A stretch of 36,478 nucleotides of DNA from JAQVEM01 sp964601205 (GTDB lineage Bacteria; Actinomycetota; Humimicrobiia; Humimicrobiales; Humimicrobiaceae). Numbering within the stretch: the stretch's first letter is position 1; every line of letters begins with the position of its first letter. The notes under the pieces are model-generated. The model ran no database searches, had not been told where the DNA came from, and was given only the letters and a program-made list of their open reading frames with translations. The stretch is from positions 1 through 36,478 of the forward strand of contig CAZRML010000031.1 of NCBI GenBank assembly GCA_964601205.1. The letters are read 5' to 3'. A program made the translations under genes and the position numbers. This document shows positions 1 to 7,654 of this stretch, one piece after another.

Positions 1-659
1 GAGAACTTAAAGCAGTAATTTTCGATCTTGATGGAGTAATAGCCGATACAGCAAAACTCCATTACCTGGCATGGAAAAAACTGGCTTCTGAAATAGGTAT
101 AGATTTAAAAGAAGAGTTTAATGATAAATTGCGGGGAGTAGGAAGGATGGAATCGCTTGGTTTGATACTTTCACTTTCGGATAAAAGTTACAGTGATATG
201 GGGGAAAGAGAGCTGGCTAACAGGAAAAACAGATACTATCTTGATTTAATAGAAAATATAACTCCAGATGATATGCTTCCTGGGGCAATAGATTGCTTTA
301 AAATGCTGGGGGGAAAAAAAATAAAAATGGTCCTGGCTTCAATGAGCAAAAATGCGATGGATGTTATAAAAAGACTTAAAATAGAAGGGTATTTTGACTA
401 TGTAATTAGTGGTATGGATATTTTAAAAAGCAAGCCGGATCCCGAGATTTTTATTAAATCAGCTAGAGGAATAAAGGCCTCCACTAAAAATTGCGTGGGG
501 GTCGAGGATGCGGTAGCAGGAATATTGGCAATCAATTCATGCGGTATGTTTTCAGTAGGTGTCGGTAAGAAAGAAGTGCTAAATATGGCTGATGTTTGCA
601 TCAAGGATTTATCAGAATTTGATATTGACAAAATTCGCGAAATTGGAGGATTTGTTTGA
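1..659 (+). CDS. pgmB: beta-phosphoglucomutase (HAD family), 5' end cut by window
   Basis: Interconverts beta-glucose 1-phosphate and glucose 6-phosphate in the cytoplasm. The frame is open from base 3 and already contains the HAD nucleophile motif FDLDGVIADT within the first 15 codons, so probably only one or a few codons lie outside the window. An internal TTG at 129 is therefore not the start. Other HAD motifs follow in order: LASMSKN (motif II Ser), KSKPDPEIF (motif III Lys) and GVEDAVAGI (motif IV acidic pair), the last typical of the PgmB subgroup. The stop overlaps the next gene by four bases (TTGA), so the two are translationally coupled. The GH65 neighbour would make beta-glucose 1-phosphate, which is PgmB's substrate; this supports the specific call over a generic HAD phosphatase. 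Confidence 0.9.
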   Translation, partial: ELKAVIFDLDGVIADTAKLHYLAWKKLASEIGIDLKEEFNDKLRGVGRMESLGLILSLSDKSYSDMGERELANRKNRYYLDLIENITPDDMLPGAIDCFKMLGGKKIKMVLASMSKNAMDVIKRLKIEGYFDYVISGMDILKSKPDPEIFIKSARGIKASTKNCVGVEDAVAGILAINSCGMFSVGVGKKEVLNMADVCIKDLSEFDIDKIREIGGFV

Positions 660-2947
660 AAAAAATCATAAAAGAAGATGAATGGAAAATTATAAAAGAG
701 GGTTTTAATGACGGGGACTGCCTTCTTGTTGAAAGCATATTCAGTCTTTCTAATGGATATATGGGAGGACGGGGGAATTTTGAGGAAGGTTACGGTGGTA
801 ATACATTAAGGTCTTTTTTCCATGCCGGTGTATATTACCCCGATAAGCCCAAGTACGGATGGCACAAGATAGGATATCCGGAAGTTAATAACAAAATAAT
901 AAATTCCACTGATGTTATTGGAATAAAAATATCCATAAATGGTTGCAAACTTGACCTGGCAAAAAATAATTTTAAAGATTTCAGGATGACCCTTAACATG
1001 AAAAACGGTTTATTGGAAAGGTCATTTGTTATTGTTGACGATTCAAAACGTGAGACTGCCGTTAATGCAAAAAGGTTCATATCGGCTCATAATAAAAATT
1101 TGCTTGTAATTTCCTATAATGTGACCCCCTTAAATTACGATGGCAAGTTAGAGTTTGAGCCGTATATGAACGGCCTTGTTGAATGTGACGATATGCAGGG
1201 TGAGGAAAAAATATTGTGGGAAGAAGTCAGTAAGGATAATAACACCCTTGTAGTCAAAACGAAAAAGACAGGATTCCATCTGGCTACTTCTATGGAAGTA
1301 AAAGTATATGAGGATAACTTGCCAGAGGACATCTCTTTCGAGCCGGTAATGGGTGATTATTATGTCGGCCATAATTTTAAGATGGATTTGACCAAGGGCA
1401 AAACGATAAAAATTGAAAAATATGTTTCGTGTTATAACTCACAGGATACCAGAGAGGCGGAAGTGGCTGCAAGGTCGAAAGAGAATCTGGCAATCGTAAC
1501 CGGATATTGCTTTAACGATTTATTAACCCTTTCAGAAAAAGTTTGGAGTAAGAGATGGGATAGAATAGATGTCGGGATAGATGGAGATGCAGGCTTGCAA
1601 CAGTCTGTCCGGTATAACCTGTTCGTATTGAATTCAACTTTCACGGGGGAGGATGGAAATTTAAATATAAGTCCGAAAGGTTTTAGCGGGGAGAAATACA
1701 GCGGTTCTACCTACTGGGATACGGAAATTTTCTGTTTCCCCTACTATCTTTATACAAAGCCCGAGGTAGCGAGAAATTTGCTTATTTACAGGTATAACCA
1801 CCTCCAGAACGCGATTGAAAATGCAAAGCTACTCGGGCTGAAAGGCGCCCTTTATCCGATGATAACGATGGATGGGAGAGAAGGGCATGCAGAGTGGGAA
1901 ATTACCCTGATGGAGATACATAGAAACTCTGCTATAGCTTATGCTATTTATAATTATATACGTTCTACAGATGATCTGGATTACATGGCTGATTATGGTT
2001 TTGAAGTTGTTGCAAATGTCGCAAGGTTCTGGGCTGACAGGGTGACCTATAAAAAAGACAGGGATATATATGTGATTCTGGGTGTAACAGGGCCCGATGA
2101 ATTTCATAATAATGTCAATAATAACTGGTACACGAACTTCATGGCAAAGTGGGCACTGGACTATGCTTATAAGCAGGCAGTCTGGTTAAAGAGCTATAAT
2201 GAAGAAAAATATAAGGGGGTATGCAGTAAATACAGCTTTACGGAAGAAGAATTCAAGAATTGGAATATTATTTCTAAAAAAATATATTTAAATGAAAATA
2301 AAAGGCTCGGAATATTTGAACAGTTTGATAGCTATCTTGAGACCGAAGATGCTTTTTTAGATAAAGAGAAAACCGAAATTTCGCTCCCCATTGTACAGAG
2401 CTGGTCCTGGGACAGGATTAACCGCTCGAATGCGCTAAAACAGGCAGATGTTATACTCGGCATGTGTCTATTTAGTGATATTTTCGGTACAAGGGAGAAA
2501 AAGAGAAATTTTGATTTTTATGAGCCAAAAACGACTCATGAATCTTCGCTCTCGGCATGTATATATTCGATAATCGCATCGGAAGTCGGTTACAGGCATA
2601 AAGCATACAATTTATTCAGGAGAGCATCAAGACTTGACCTTGATGATTACAATAATGATAGCATAGATGGGTTACATGTTACTTCTATGGGAGGTGCCTG
2701 GATGTCGGTCGTAATGGGTTTTGCAGGCTTAAGTATAAGAAATGGCATAATTTGTTTAAGGCCTGTTATTCCCGAGAAGTGGGTTGGATTATCGTTTAAA
2801 ATTGCTGTTAAAGGTCGCTATTTCAATTTAAATATAACCCGGGATAAATTTTATATCCATCTGGAATCAGGAAATGAAATAGATATAGAGGTTTCTGGAA
2901 AGAAGCATAAAATTTCGCCGGGCAAACTTTTAGAAATAAATATTTAG
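656..2947 (+). CDS. GH65 inverting disaccharide phosphorylase (maltose/kojibiose/trehalose/nigerose type)
   Basis: Phosphorolysis of an alpha-linked glucose disaccharide to beta-glucose 1-phosphate plus a sugar. The 763-residue length fits GH65. The layout is an N-terminal beta-sandwich (about 1-270), an (alpha/alpha)6 catalytic barrel (about 320-680) and a small C-terminal beta domain. Visible motifs are YWDTEIF, the GPDE motif with the proposed general acid Glu482, and KTTHESS at 625-631, the phosphate-binding segment that separates phosphorylases from GH65 hydrolases. The start is TTG at 656, chosen because GGAGGA at 645-650 sits 5 nt upstream and the start overlaps the pgmB stop. I cannot tell which disaccharide is used from sequence alone. 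No regulator or sugar-binding protein is adjacent; the divergent MFS permease is the nearest transporter candidate. Confidence 0.9.
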   Translation: MKKIIKEDEWKIIKEGFNDGDCLLVESIFSLSNGYMGGRGNFEEGYGGNTLRSFFHAGVYYPDKPKYGWHKIGYPEVNNKIINSTDVIGIKISINGCKLDLAKNNFKDFRMTLNMKNGLLERSFVIVDDSKRETAVNAKRFISAHNKNLLVISYNVTPLNYDGKLEFEPYMNGLVECDDMQGEEKILWEEVSKDNNTLVVKTKKTGFHLATSMEVKVYEDNLPEDISFEPVMGDYYVGHNFKMDLTKGKTIKIEKYVSCYNSQDTREAEVAARSKENLAIVTGYCFNDLLTLSEKVWSKRWDRIDVGIDGDAGLQQSVRYNLFVLNSTFTGEDGNLNISPKGFSGEKYSGSTYWDTEIFCFPYYLYTKPEVARNLLIYRYNHLQNAIENAKLLGLKGALYPMITMDGREGHAEWEITLMEIHRNSAIAYAIYNYIRSTDDLDYMADYGFEVVANVARFWADRVTYKKDRDIYVILGVTGPDEFHNNVNNNWYTNFMAKWALDYAYKQAVWLKSYNEEKYKGVCSKYSFTEEEFKNWNIISKKIYLNENKRLGIFEQFDSYLETEDAFLDKEKTEISLPIVQSWSWDRINRSNALKQADVILGMCLFSDIFGTREKKRNFDFYEPKTTHESSLSACIYSIIASEVGYRHKAYNLFRRASRLDLDDYNNDSIDGLHVTSMGGAWMSVVMGFAGLSIRNGIICLRPVIPEKWVGLSFKIAVKGRYFNLNITRDKFYIHLESGNEIDIEVSGKKHKISPGKLLEINI

Positions 2948-3016
2948 TTTACAGAGCTGAATATGATTCCCCTGTTTCAGGAAACCAGATTTTTTAATAA
3001 ACCTTATGCCATATCC

Positions 3017-4180
3017 TCATCTGGTAGTTTGTTCGGGGAAAGTTCTTAAAATGCTGGTAAAGATTACCAGCAAAAATAAAGCAGAAAGGCTGGTATAGAA
3101 TACACCTGATGCTGAAAAGTTTTGCGCAAGGTAACCTGCAAGATATTGGAAGATAATTGTCCCCGTAAAACCATAACTATTAATAATGCTATTTATTAAG
3201 CCGGAATAGCGGGGTTTCTGTTTTATGGCGAGCGAGAGCGCGATAGCGGCTATGCCCGAAAAGGCAAAGTAAAAAAGCATGATAAATAATACTTTCAAAA
3301 TTAAGTTGTTCAGAAGAAAAGAAGTGAGCAGAAACACGAAAGCAGGTATTGAAAAAACCTGCATCAAATGTTTTTCGCTGAATTTATTTAATAGAGAACT
3401 CTGAAGAAACATTCCAGCGCAAAAGAAAAGAAGATTTAAGCTAAGTATAAGAGAGCTAATACTTAAAGGAACATTTAAACTTTTAAAATAATTAGTAAAC
3501 CATGCTCCGAAAGAAAACCCGAGGCCAAAATGGAAAAAGCTTATTATTCCGCAAAAAATGATAATAGGATTTGATAAAAGGTTGCGATTGGTGGAAAAAA
3601 GAACTATGGAATTTTCACTTCTTTTTTTATTGCCGAGATTATAATGCTTCAGAAGAAGTATAAGTATAATTATGTTTGATAGGGAAACGAACAGGAACAT
3701 ATATCTCCAGCTTATGTCAAGAAATAAAACGCCGCTCAATATCAGTGGAGCGAAAGCAACACCGAGTATGAATCCTATGTTTAACCTAATTATCATGCTG
3801 CCTCTGTTAAGGTCAAAACTGTCACTTATTATCGAGTTGGAGTTTATTGTAATTATTCCCCAGGATAACCCGAATAAAAAATAGCTTATTGTAAATAAGA
3901 TATAGCTGCTTGAGAAGTAAAGGACAAGAAAACTGGCTGTAAATAGTACGCTGCCAAAGGAAAGCATATTTTTCCTGCCAATTTTTTCCGATAGGGTCCC
4001 TGAAAATATGCTTGCGATAAGAAGGCCGAATGCATTAAGCGAAAGGGTGGTGCCAAGCATATCTAGACCGACCTCAAAGCTGTCCGAAAGTATGGGGATC
4101 AGAGGGCCAACTATGGAGCCGCCAATACCCAGAAAGAATAATTTTAAAAAAAGCAGTATAAATATTTTTTTATTAGCCAT
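3017..4180 (-). CDS. MFS permease, 12-TM type
   Basis: An integral membrane transporter of about 387 residues, almost entirely hydrophobic segments of ~20 residues, consistent with 12 helices. The loop GTLSEKIGRKNM after helix 2 is the MFS signature (G-x-x-x-[DE]-x-x-G-R-[RK]). The N-terminal GPLIPILSDSF and the pattern of helix 5 are ordinary MFS. The substrate is not readable; sugar uptake for the neighbouring GH65 enzyme is a guess from position, and drug efflux is equally possible. I prefer ATG at 4180 over an in-frame TTG at 4186, because a TATAAT box lies at 4194-4189 on this strand, placing transcription start close to 4180. No Shine-Dalgarno sequence is visible. It converges with GH65 across about 70 bp. 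Confidence 0.8.
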   Translation of the reverse strand: MANKKIFILLFLKLFFLGIGGSIVGPLIPILSDSFEVGLDMLGTTLSLNAFGLLIASIFSGTLSEKIGRKNMLSFGSVLFTASFLVLYFSSSYILFTISYFLFGLSWGIITINSNSIISDSFDLNRGSMIIRLNIGFILGVAFAPLILSGVLFLDISWRYMFLFVSLSNIIILILLLKHYNLGNKKRSENSIVLFSTNRNLLSNPIIIFCGIISFFHFGLGFSFGAWFTNYFKSLNVPLSISSLILSLNLLFFCAGMFLQSSLLNKFSEKHLMQVFSIPAFVFLLTSFLLNNLILKVLFIMLFYFAFSGIAAIALSLAIKQKPRYSGLINSIINSYGFTGTIIFQYLAGYLAQNFSASGVFYTSLSALFLLVIFTSILRTFPEQTTR

Positions 4181-4188
4181 AATCAAAC

Positions 4189-4194
4189 ATTATA
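4189..4194 (-). promoter_or_regulatory. candidate -10 box for the MFS gene
   Basis: A perfect TATAAT on the minus strand lies 8 nt before the ATG at 4180, so the message would be nearly leaderless. The -35 region 16-18 bp further up is poor, so this is weak evidence in such AT-rich DNA. Confidence 0.3.
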
Positions 4195-4233
4195 ATATTA
4201 TTTTGTAGGTTTTGTATGTTTTTTTAAGCGGTA

Positions 4234-4282
4234 TTAGCTACCGGAGTTAATTGCCGGATTATTAATTTATCCGGGTAGCTAA
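4234..4282. repeat. inverted repeat between divergent MFS and TauE genes
   Basis: TTAGCTACC-GG (4234-4244) is matched by CC-GGGTAGCTAA (4271-4282), giving nine perfect end pairs plus CCGG cores, with a third CCGG in the 26-nt centre. No T-run follows on either strand, so an operator or hairpin in the divergent promoter region is more likely than a terminator. Confidence 0.5.
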
Positions 4283-4438
4283 AGCAAATATGGCGCTGGC
4301 AGGTATAAGTAAGCGATAATAGTGCTACTAGAAAGCAAGCCCGGAAAAATTATAGTAATATTACCCTAAATTTGATAAATTTAAGCATTTAGAATAATTG
4401 TTCAGGTAAATTCAGGAAAGATTGTATTTGTAAATAAA

Positions 4439-5185
4439 ATGGAGCTGGCAAAACAGATAACAATATATCTCCTTATAGGTCTTTTTTCAGGTTTTATGAG
4501 CGGTGTGTTTGGGATTGGGGGCGGTTCTGTAAGGATACCTTTACTTAATCTTGCAGGCCTGCCTTTGCTGACCACCTTTGGAATTAATTTTCTTGTCATC
4601 CCTTTTTCATCTGCTGTAGGCGCCATAACCCATAGAAAAAATATTGCAAAAGAGATAGTCGTTTTTGCCATCATCGGAGGTGTTTTAGGAGAAGTTTTCG
4701 GAGCATATTCTGTAGGGTTTATACCGACACTGGCGCTGGCTATTATTTTTGTTGTGCTTTGCTTTATAGTAGTGCTGGGAATTCATTTGGATAGGATTGT
4801 GCCAAAAATTTCTAAAAAGATTAAACCTACCAGGAGAAATATCTTTGGCTCCTCTTTTTTTGTAAGTTTTATAACGGGCCTGAGGGGCGGCAGCGGCGGG
4901 CAAATCTATCCGGCTTTTTTTAAAAGTCTTGGCCTTGATGCCCATAGAGCCATTGCTACTTCACTGGCTGTATCTATTTTTACCGCTTTTGGGGCAATAC
5001 CAATATACTGGCACAGGGGAGATATAGCATTACTTCCTGCAGTATGTGTTATAGCGGGCTCAATGTTAGGAGCAAGGGTAGGAAGTAAGATTTCATTGAA
5101 AACAAAACCTCTCTGGCTGGAAATTGGGCTTACAATTATTGTTATAATTCTTGCGCTGACTGTTGTAATTAAAGAATTACTTTAA
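4439..5185 (+). CDS. TauE/SafE family sulfite/sulfoacetate-type exporter
   Basis: A membrane protein of 248 residues with about eight hydrophobic segments. Two internally related halves are visible: the first opens with the Gly-rich loop FGIGGGSVRIPLL near residue 25, and the second has GLRGGSGGQIYPAF followed by RAIATSLAVS. This GxGGG...P...A-T-S layout is the TauE/SafE (DUF81) hallmark. Members export sulfite, sulfoacetate or other small organic anions, but most are uncharacterised and no sulfur gene is nearby, so the substrate is unknown. The ATG at 4439 has no well-spaced ribosome-binding site; AGGAAAG at 4414-4420 is too far upstream. It is the last gene before the accessory island. Confidence 0.8.
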   Translation: MELAKQITIYLLIGLFSGFMSGVFGIGGGSVRIPLLNLAGLPLLTTFGINFLVIPFSSAVGAITHRKNIAKEIVVFAIIGGVLGEVFGAYSVGFIPTLALAIIFVVLCFIVVLGIHLDRIVPKISKKIKPTRRNIFGSSFFVSFITGLRGGSGGQIYPAFFKSLGLDAHRAIATSLAVSIFTAFGAIPIYWHRGDIALLPAVCVIAGSMLGARVGSKISLKTKPLWLEIGLTIIVIILALTVVIKELL

Positions 5186-5201
5186 TTATACAAGTATTAT
5201 A

Positions 5202-5219
5202 GTGTCCCCGGGATTTGAA
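5202..5219 (-). repeat. tRNA-3'-end-like fragment
   Basis: Read on the minus strand this is TTCAAATCCCGGGGACAC, which resembles the T-loop (TTCAAAT), T-stem and acceptor 3' strand of a tRNA, but there is no 5' half nearby. Possible relic of an integration event at the left edge of the island. Weak on its own, it gains weight from the similar fragments further right. Confidence 0.3.
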
Positions 5220-5266
5220 AATTGGACCTGTATTTAGTAAGAATTGGAAGATTTTAAAAAAATAAA

Positions 5267-5368
5267 AAGCTTTAGAAGTAAAATGCAGGAAATTAACTTG
5301 GAATTTGCTCCATAATTAATTTTAGCTTGCTAAGTGTTACGAAATTCCGAACCAATTTTTAAATGGAA
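5267..5368. repeat. dispersed island repeat, copy A
   Basis: The first 55 bases (5267-5321) align without gaps to 6717-6771, with 41 of 55 identical by my count. The second part (from 5336) begins GTTACGAAATTCCGAACCAA and matches copies B and C. It lies about 100 bp upstream of the AAA ATPase start. Confidence 0.6.
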
Positions 5369-5420
5369 TTAGTTATATTAAACAGTTTATCTGGGAATAA
5401 CATTCAATCAGCATAATTAG

Positions 5421-5463
5421 ATAACATACAAATTAGTATTGACATTACTATTTTGTATGTTAT
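5421..5463. repeat. 43-bp near-perfect palindrome over the ATPase promoter
   Basis: Outer arms ATAACATACAAA (5421-5432) and TTTGTATGTTAT (5452-5463) are perfect complements. Inner arms TAGTA (5434-5438) and TACTA (5446-5450) continue the symmetry with one mismatch between them. The 7-nt centre, TTGACAT, contains the -35 box. A dimeric repressor bound here would block RNA polymerase, so this is most likely an operator. Confidence 0.75.
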
Positions 5464-5466
5464 TAT
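5439..5466 (+). promoter_or_regulatory. promoter of the AAA ATPase, leaderless
   Basis: TTGACA (5439-5444), a 16-bp spacer and TATTAT (5461-5466). The predicted transcription start is near 5473 and the ATG is at 5475, leaving essentially no 5' leader; no Shine-Dalgarno sequence exists. The promoter is embedded in the 43-bp palindrome. Confidence 0.7.
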
Positions 5467-5474
5467 TCTAATTA

Positions 5475-6656
5475 ATGTATATTCATCGACAAATAGAAAG
5501 AACACTAAAAAAGTACCTGGAACTTTTTCCTGCAGTAGTTATTACTGGTCCGCGGCAATCCGGAAAATCCACCATGCTCAAAGAGTACCTTAAAAATAAA
5601 TATAAATATGTTACATTCGATAAAATCCAAAATATCGAGGACTTTTCAAGTGATCCTCAAAGCTTTATACAAAAATACAATGAAAAAGTTATATTTGATG
5701 AAGCTCAAAAAGTACCGCAATTATTTAATTATCTAAAAATGATGATAGATGAAGATAGAAAAAATTATGGAAATTTCATCCTAACAGGCTCCAGCCAATT
5801 TTCTATGATAAAAGGTATTACGGAAACACTTGCCGGGAGAGCAGGAAACATTTGCTTACTACCGTTTCAGTTTCTAGAAATCCCTGATAAACAGAAATCA
5901 AATCAGTTATTATTTGGAAGCTACCCGGAAATCGTAGTACGTGAATACAATGGAGTACTTGAATGGTATGAGAGCTATATACAAAATTATTTAGAAAGGG
6001 ATGTCAGAAACCTGGCAAATATTGGAAATCTAAGAGATTTTAAACGATTTATAAACCTATTAGCTTCAAACACTGCTCAGGAATTTAATGCTTCAAGCTA
6101 TGCCAATGAAATAGGTGTAAATTACAAGACTATTCAATCCTGGTTTTCAATTTTAGAAGCCAGTTATATCGTATTTACAGTAGAACCTTACTTTAATAAT
6201 CTTGGTAAAAGAATCGTAAAACGTCCGAAAGTATATTTTTGGGATACGGGACTGGTCAGCTATTTGACAGGTATAAGAACTATGGAATTGTTTGAAAAAG
6301 ACCCTCTTTGCGGACCTATTTTTGAAAATTATATAGTATCTGAGATCTTAAAGTCTATAAAACATAACAATAAGGACATTAAACTTTTTTATTTCAGAAG
6401 TAATCTTGGTCGTGAATCTGATCTCATTATAGAGGACAGATCGAATAAAAAGATTATTTTTAGTGAGATTAAATATAATAAAACTGCAAGACCAAAAATG
6501 GTGCAGAGTATAAAGATCCTCCTGGAAAAAGAAAAAGAATACAAGGTACATTCAGGATATGATATTAGCGGCCTGCTGCTCTATAACGGCAATGAGACTG
6601 GAAGTTATTTTAGCTCTATCTCATATATGCCATGGAATTCTTTTCTTGAAAAATGA
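5475..6656 (+). CDS. AAA ATPase with C-terminal DUF4143 domain
   Basis: A P-loop ATPase of the widespread AAA_14/DUF4143 family, 393 residues, the usual length. Walker A is GPRQSGKST (25-33), Walker B is VIFDEAQ (72-78) and the sensor-1 strand is LTGSSQF near 104. The C-terminal half is the DUF4143 region; its segment ESDLII followed by FSEIKY looks like a PD-(D/E)xK nuclease core (Asp, then Glu-x-Lys). Function in this family is unknown; roles in mobile-element maintenance or defence are suggested only by its patchy distribution. The ATG at 5475 fits the leaderless promoter. It is a single-gene unit flanked on both sides by related repeats, on the opposite strand to the core genes to the right, consistent with horizontal arrival. 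Confidence 0.85.
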   Translation: MYIHRQIERTLKKYLELFPAVVITGPRQSGKSTMLKEYLKNKYKYVTFDKIQNIEDFSSDPQSFIQKYNEKVIFDEAQKVPQLFNYLKMMIDEDRKNYGNFILTGSSQFSMIKGITETLAGRAGNICLLPFQFLEIPDKQKSNQLLFGSYPEIVVREYNGVLEWYESYIQNYLERDVRNLANIGNLRDFKRFINLLASNTAQEFNASSYANEIGVNYKTIQSWFSILEASYIVFTVEPYFNNLGKRIVKRPKVYFWDTGLVSYLTGIRTMELFEKDPLCGPIFENYIVSEILKSIKHNNKDIKLFYFRSNLGRESDLIIEDRSNKKIIFSEIKYNKTARPKMVQSIKILLEKEKEYKVHSGYDISGLLLYNGNETGSYFSSISYMPWNSFLEK

Positions 6657-6716
6657 ATATAGTATTTGGCCGGGGATATTGAACACATTTTGAACTTTTT
6701 ATTTTCAAGAAATAAT

Positions 6717-6823
6717 AAACTTTAAAAATAAAATAGAAGAACTTAATTTAGGATTTACCTAATAATTAATTGAAATTTTGACTGCCCCAAGTTACGAAAT
6801 TTCGAATCAAATTTTAAAGGAAA
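6717..6823. repeat. dispersed island repeat, copy B
   Basis: Homologous to copy A over both its parts (6717-6771 and 6791-6823). It contains the perfect 10-bp palindrome CGAAATTTCG at 6795-6804. On the minus strand the end reads GATTCGAAATTTC, then CTTGGGGCAGTC, again T-loop-like. It ends about 75 bp before the first BrnT start. Confidence 0.6.
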
Positions 6824-6863
6824 TAACTATCCTTAAGAAGTTTCTGCTGATATAATTTTAATA

Positions 6864-6891
6864 TTTACAATAGGTATAAAAAAGATATAAT
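6864..6891 (+). promoter_or_regulatory. promoter of toxin-antitoxin pair 1
   Basis: TTTACA (6864-6869), a 16-bp spacer and perfect TATAAT (6886-6891). The ATG at 6901 is 9 nt after the -10 box, so the transcript would start about 2-3 nt before it; there is no Shine-Dalgarno sequence. Leaderless by inference. Confidence 0.65.
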
Positions 6892-6900
6892 AATTATATT

Positions 6901-7161
6901 ATGGAATTTGAGTTTGATATCGACAAAAGTGAATCAAACAAACAAAAACATGGCATTGATTTTGATGAAGCTAAAGAATTATGGGAGGATCTGGACTATA
7001 TTGAGATTCCTGTTAAAACAAGTGATGAACCAAGATTTCTCGTAATAGGAAAAATTGCCGGGAAATATTGGACTGGAGTAATAACTTACAGGGATGAGAA
7101 TATTAGGATTATTTCGGTTCGTAGATCAAGAAAGGAGGAAATTGATATTTATGAAAGCTAA
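6901..7161 (+). CDS. brnT: BrnT family RelE-like ribonuclease toxin
   Basis: A predicted mRNA-cleaving toxin of a type II toxin-antitoxin system; 86 residues, the normal size. Family landmarks are FEFDIDKSESNKQKHGIDF at the N-terminus (the D-x-x-K...N...HGI-x-F pattern), a central E-x-R-F-x-x-IG strand (EPRFLVIGKI) and the C-terminal RIISVRRSRKEE, the conserved R-I-I-S-x-R block with basic residues needed for activity in this fold. It overlaps the downstream antitoxin by 11 bp, toxin first, as is usual for brnTA. In the studied Brucella system the toxin-antitoxin complex represses its own promoter; the same is expected here, though I see no clear palindrome at this promoter. Confidence 0.9.
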   Translation: MEFEFDIDKSESNKQKHGIDFDEAKELWEDLDYIEIPVKTSDEPRFLVIGKIAGKYWTGVITYRDENIRIISVRRSRKEEIDIYES

Positions 7162-7375
7162 CGAATTTGAAAAAAAATTTGATGAAAATGAGAATATTGC
7201 AGAAAACCTTGATCTATCTAAATCAAGGAGACCAAAACAAGAACAAAAGAGGGTTAATGTAGATTTCCCTATCTGGATGATCAATTTGTTAGATAAAGAA
7301 GCAAAACGGTTGGGTGTACCCAGGCAATCAATTATTAAGGTTTGGGTTGCTGAGCGTCTTGAGAAGGTATCCTAA
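7151..7375 (+). CDS. brnA: BrnA-like ribbon-helix-helix antitoxin
   Basis: The antitoxin partner of the preceding BrnT, and likely DNA-binding autorepressor. The 74-residue reading begins MKANEFEKKF at ATG 7151, with GGAGG at 7134-7138 inside the toxin gene; an upstream in-frame ATG at 7094 is deep within brnT and less plausible. The C-terminal 42 residues, from KRVNVDFPIW to VAERLEKVS, form a ribbon-helix-helix: a short beta strand (RVNVDFP), helix A (MINLLDKEAKRL), the turn GVPRQ and helix B. The N-terminal 30 residues are charged and probably disordered, the usual toxin-wrapping segment. The stop codon is 2 bp before the direct repeat that carries a tRNA 3' fragment. Confidence 0.85.
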   Translation: MKANEFEKKFDENENIAENLDLSKSRRPKQEQKRVNVDFPIWMINLLDKEAKRLGVPRQSIIKVWVAERLEKVS

Positions 7376-7377
7376 AG

Positions 7378-7455
7378 TACTGGCTGGGGAGGCAGGATTC
7401 GAACCATAAATTACTTACTGATAAATATATCAATATAAGTCTTAAGATGGTGCCC
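7378..7455. repeat. direct repeat X, left copy, with tRNA 3'-end fragment
   Basis: Nearly identical to 9107-9196. Bases 7381-7405 on the minus strand are a perfect tRNA tail: T-stem start and loop GGTTCGAAT, then CCTGCCTCCCCAGCCA with encoded CCA. The 5' part of that tRNA is missing; the acceptor strand would fit a tRNA-Gln (inference). After an AT-rich spacer the repeat ends in GATGGTGCCC, the complement of the last ten bases of the tRNA-Leu end and its flank. Confidence 0.8.
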
Positions 7456-7619
7456 CTGGGCAGTGCAAAGTCGAACTGTATTTTCAAAGAATTAAAAAAA
7501 TTTAAAGATTTTTTTAACAATCTATTATGTTTATTTTTCCGGGCATAGCGAAGGAAGTTAGAACTGCTGTTACAACCTCACAGGATGATTTTTTTATACC
7601 TAATATGTATAATACTGGA
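7456..7619. other. gene-free spacer with degenerate tRNA-like sequence
   Basis: Between direct repeat X and the second toxin promoter. The first 25 bases, read on the minus strand, contain AGTTCGACT followed by GGGGCACCA, a decayed tRNA 3' end joined to the repeat. Bases 7493-7515 are an A-run/T-run hairpin. I see no open frame of note. Confidence 0.4.
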
Positions 7620-7648
7620 TTGACATAAAGCACACAATGCATTATATT
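7620..7648 (+). promoter_or_regulatory. promoter of toxin-antitoxin pair 2
   Basis: Consensus TTGACA (7620-7625), a 17-bp spacer and TATATT (7643-7648). The transcription start is predicted at about 7655, exactly at the ATG of the toxin. This excludes the upstream in-frame ATG at 7637, which lies inside the promoter, and implies a leaderless mRNA. Confidence 0.75.
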
Positions 7649-7654
7649 TTACAC

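Noticed and set aside
2960..2995. Terminator after GH65 (CCTG-TTT-CAGG followed later by TTTTTT)
   Set aside because: Only a 4-bp stem, and the T-run is separated by about 8 bases; not convincing.
7094..7150. N-terminal extension of the first antitoxin from ATG 7094
   Set aside because: It lies inside the brnT coding sequence in another frame; ATG 7151 with GGAGG upstream matches BrnA length better.
7493..7515. A-run/T-run hairpin as a terminator
   Set aside because: An all-AT stem gives little stability; could be bidirectional but unsupported.
7637..7654. N-terminal extension MHYILH of the second toxin
   Set aside because: These bases contain the -10 box; the transcript would start at about 7655.
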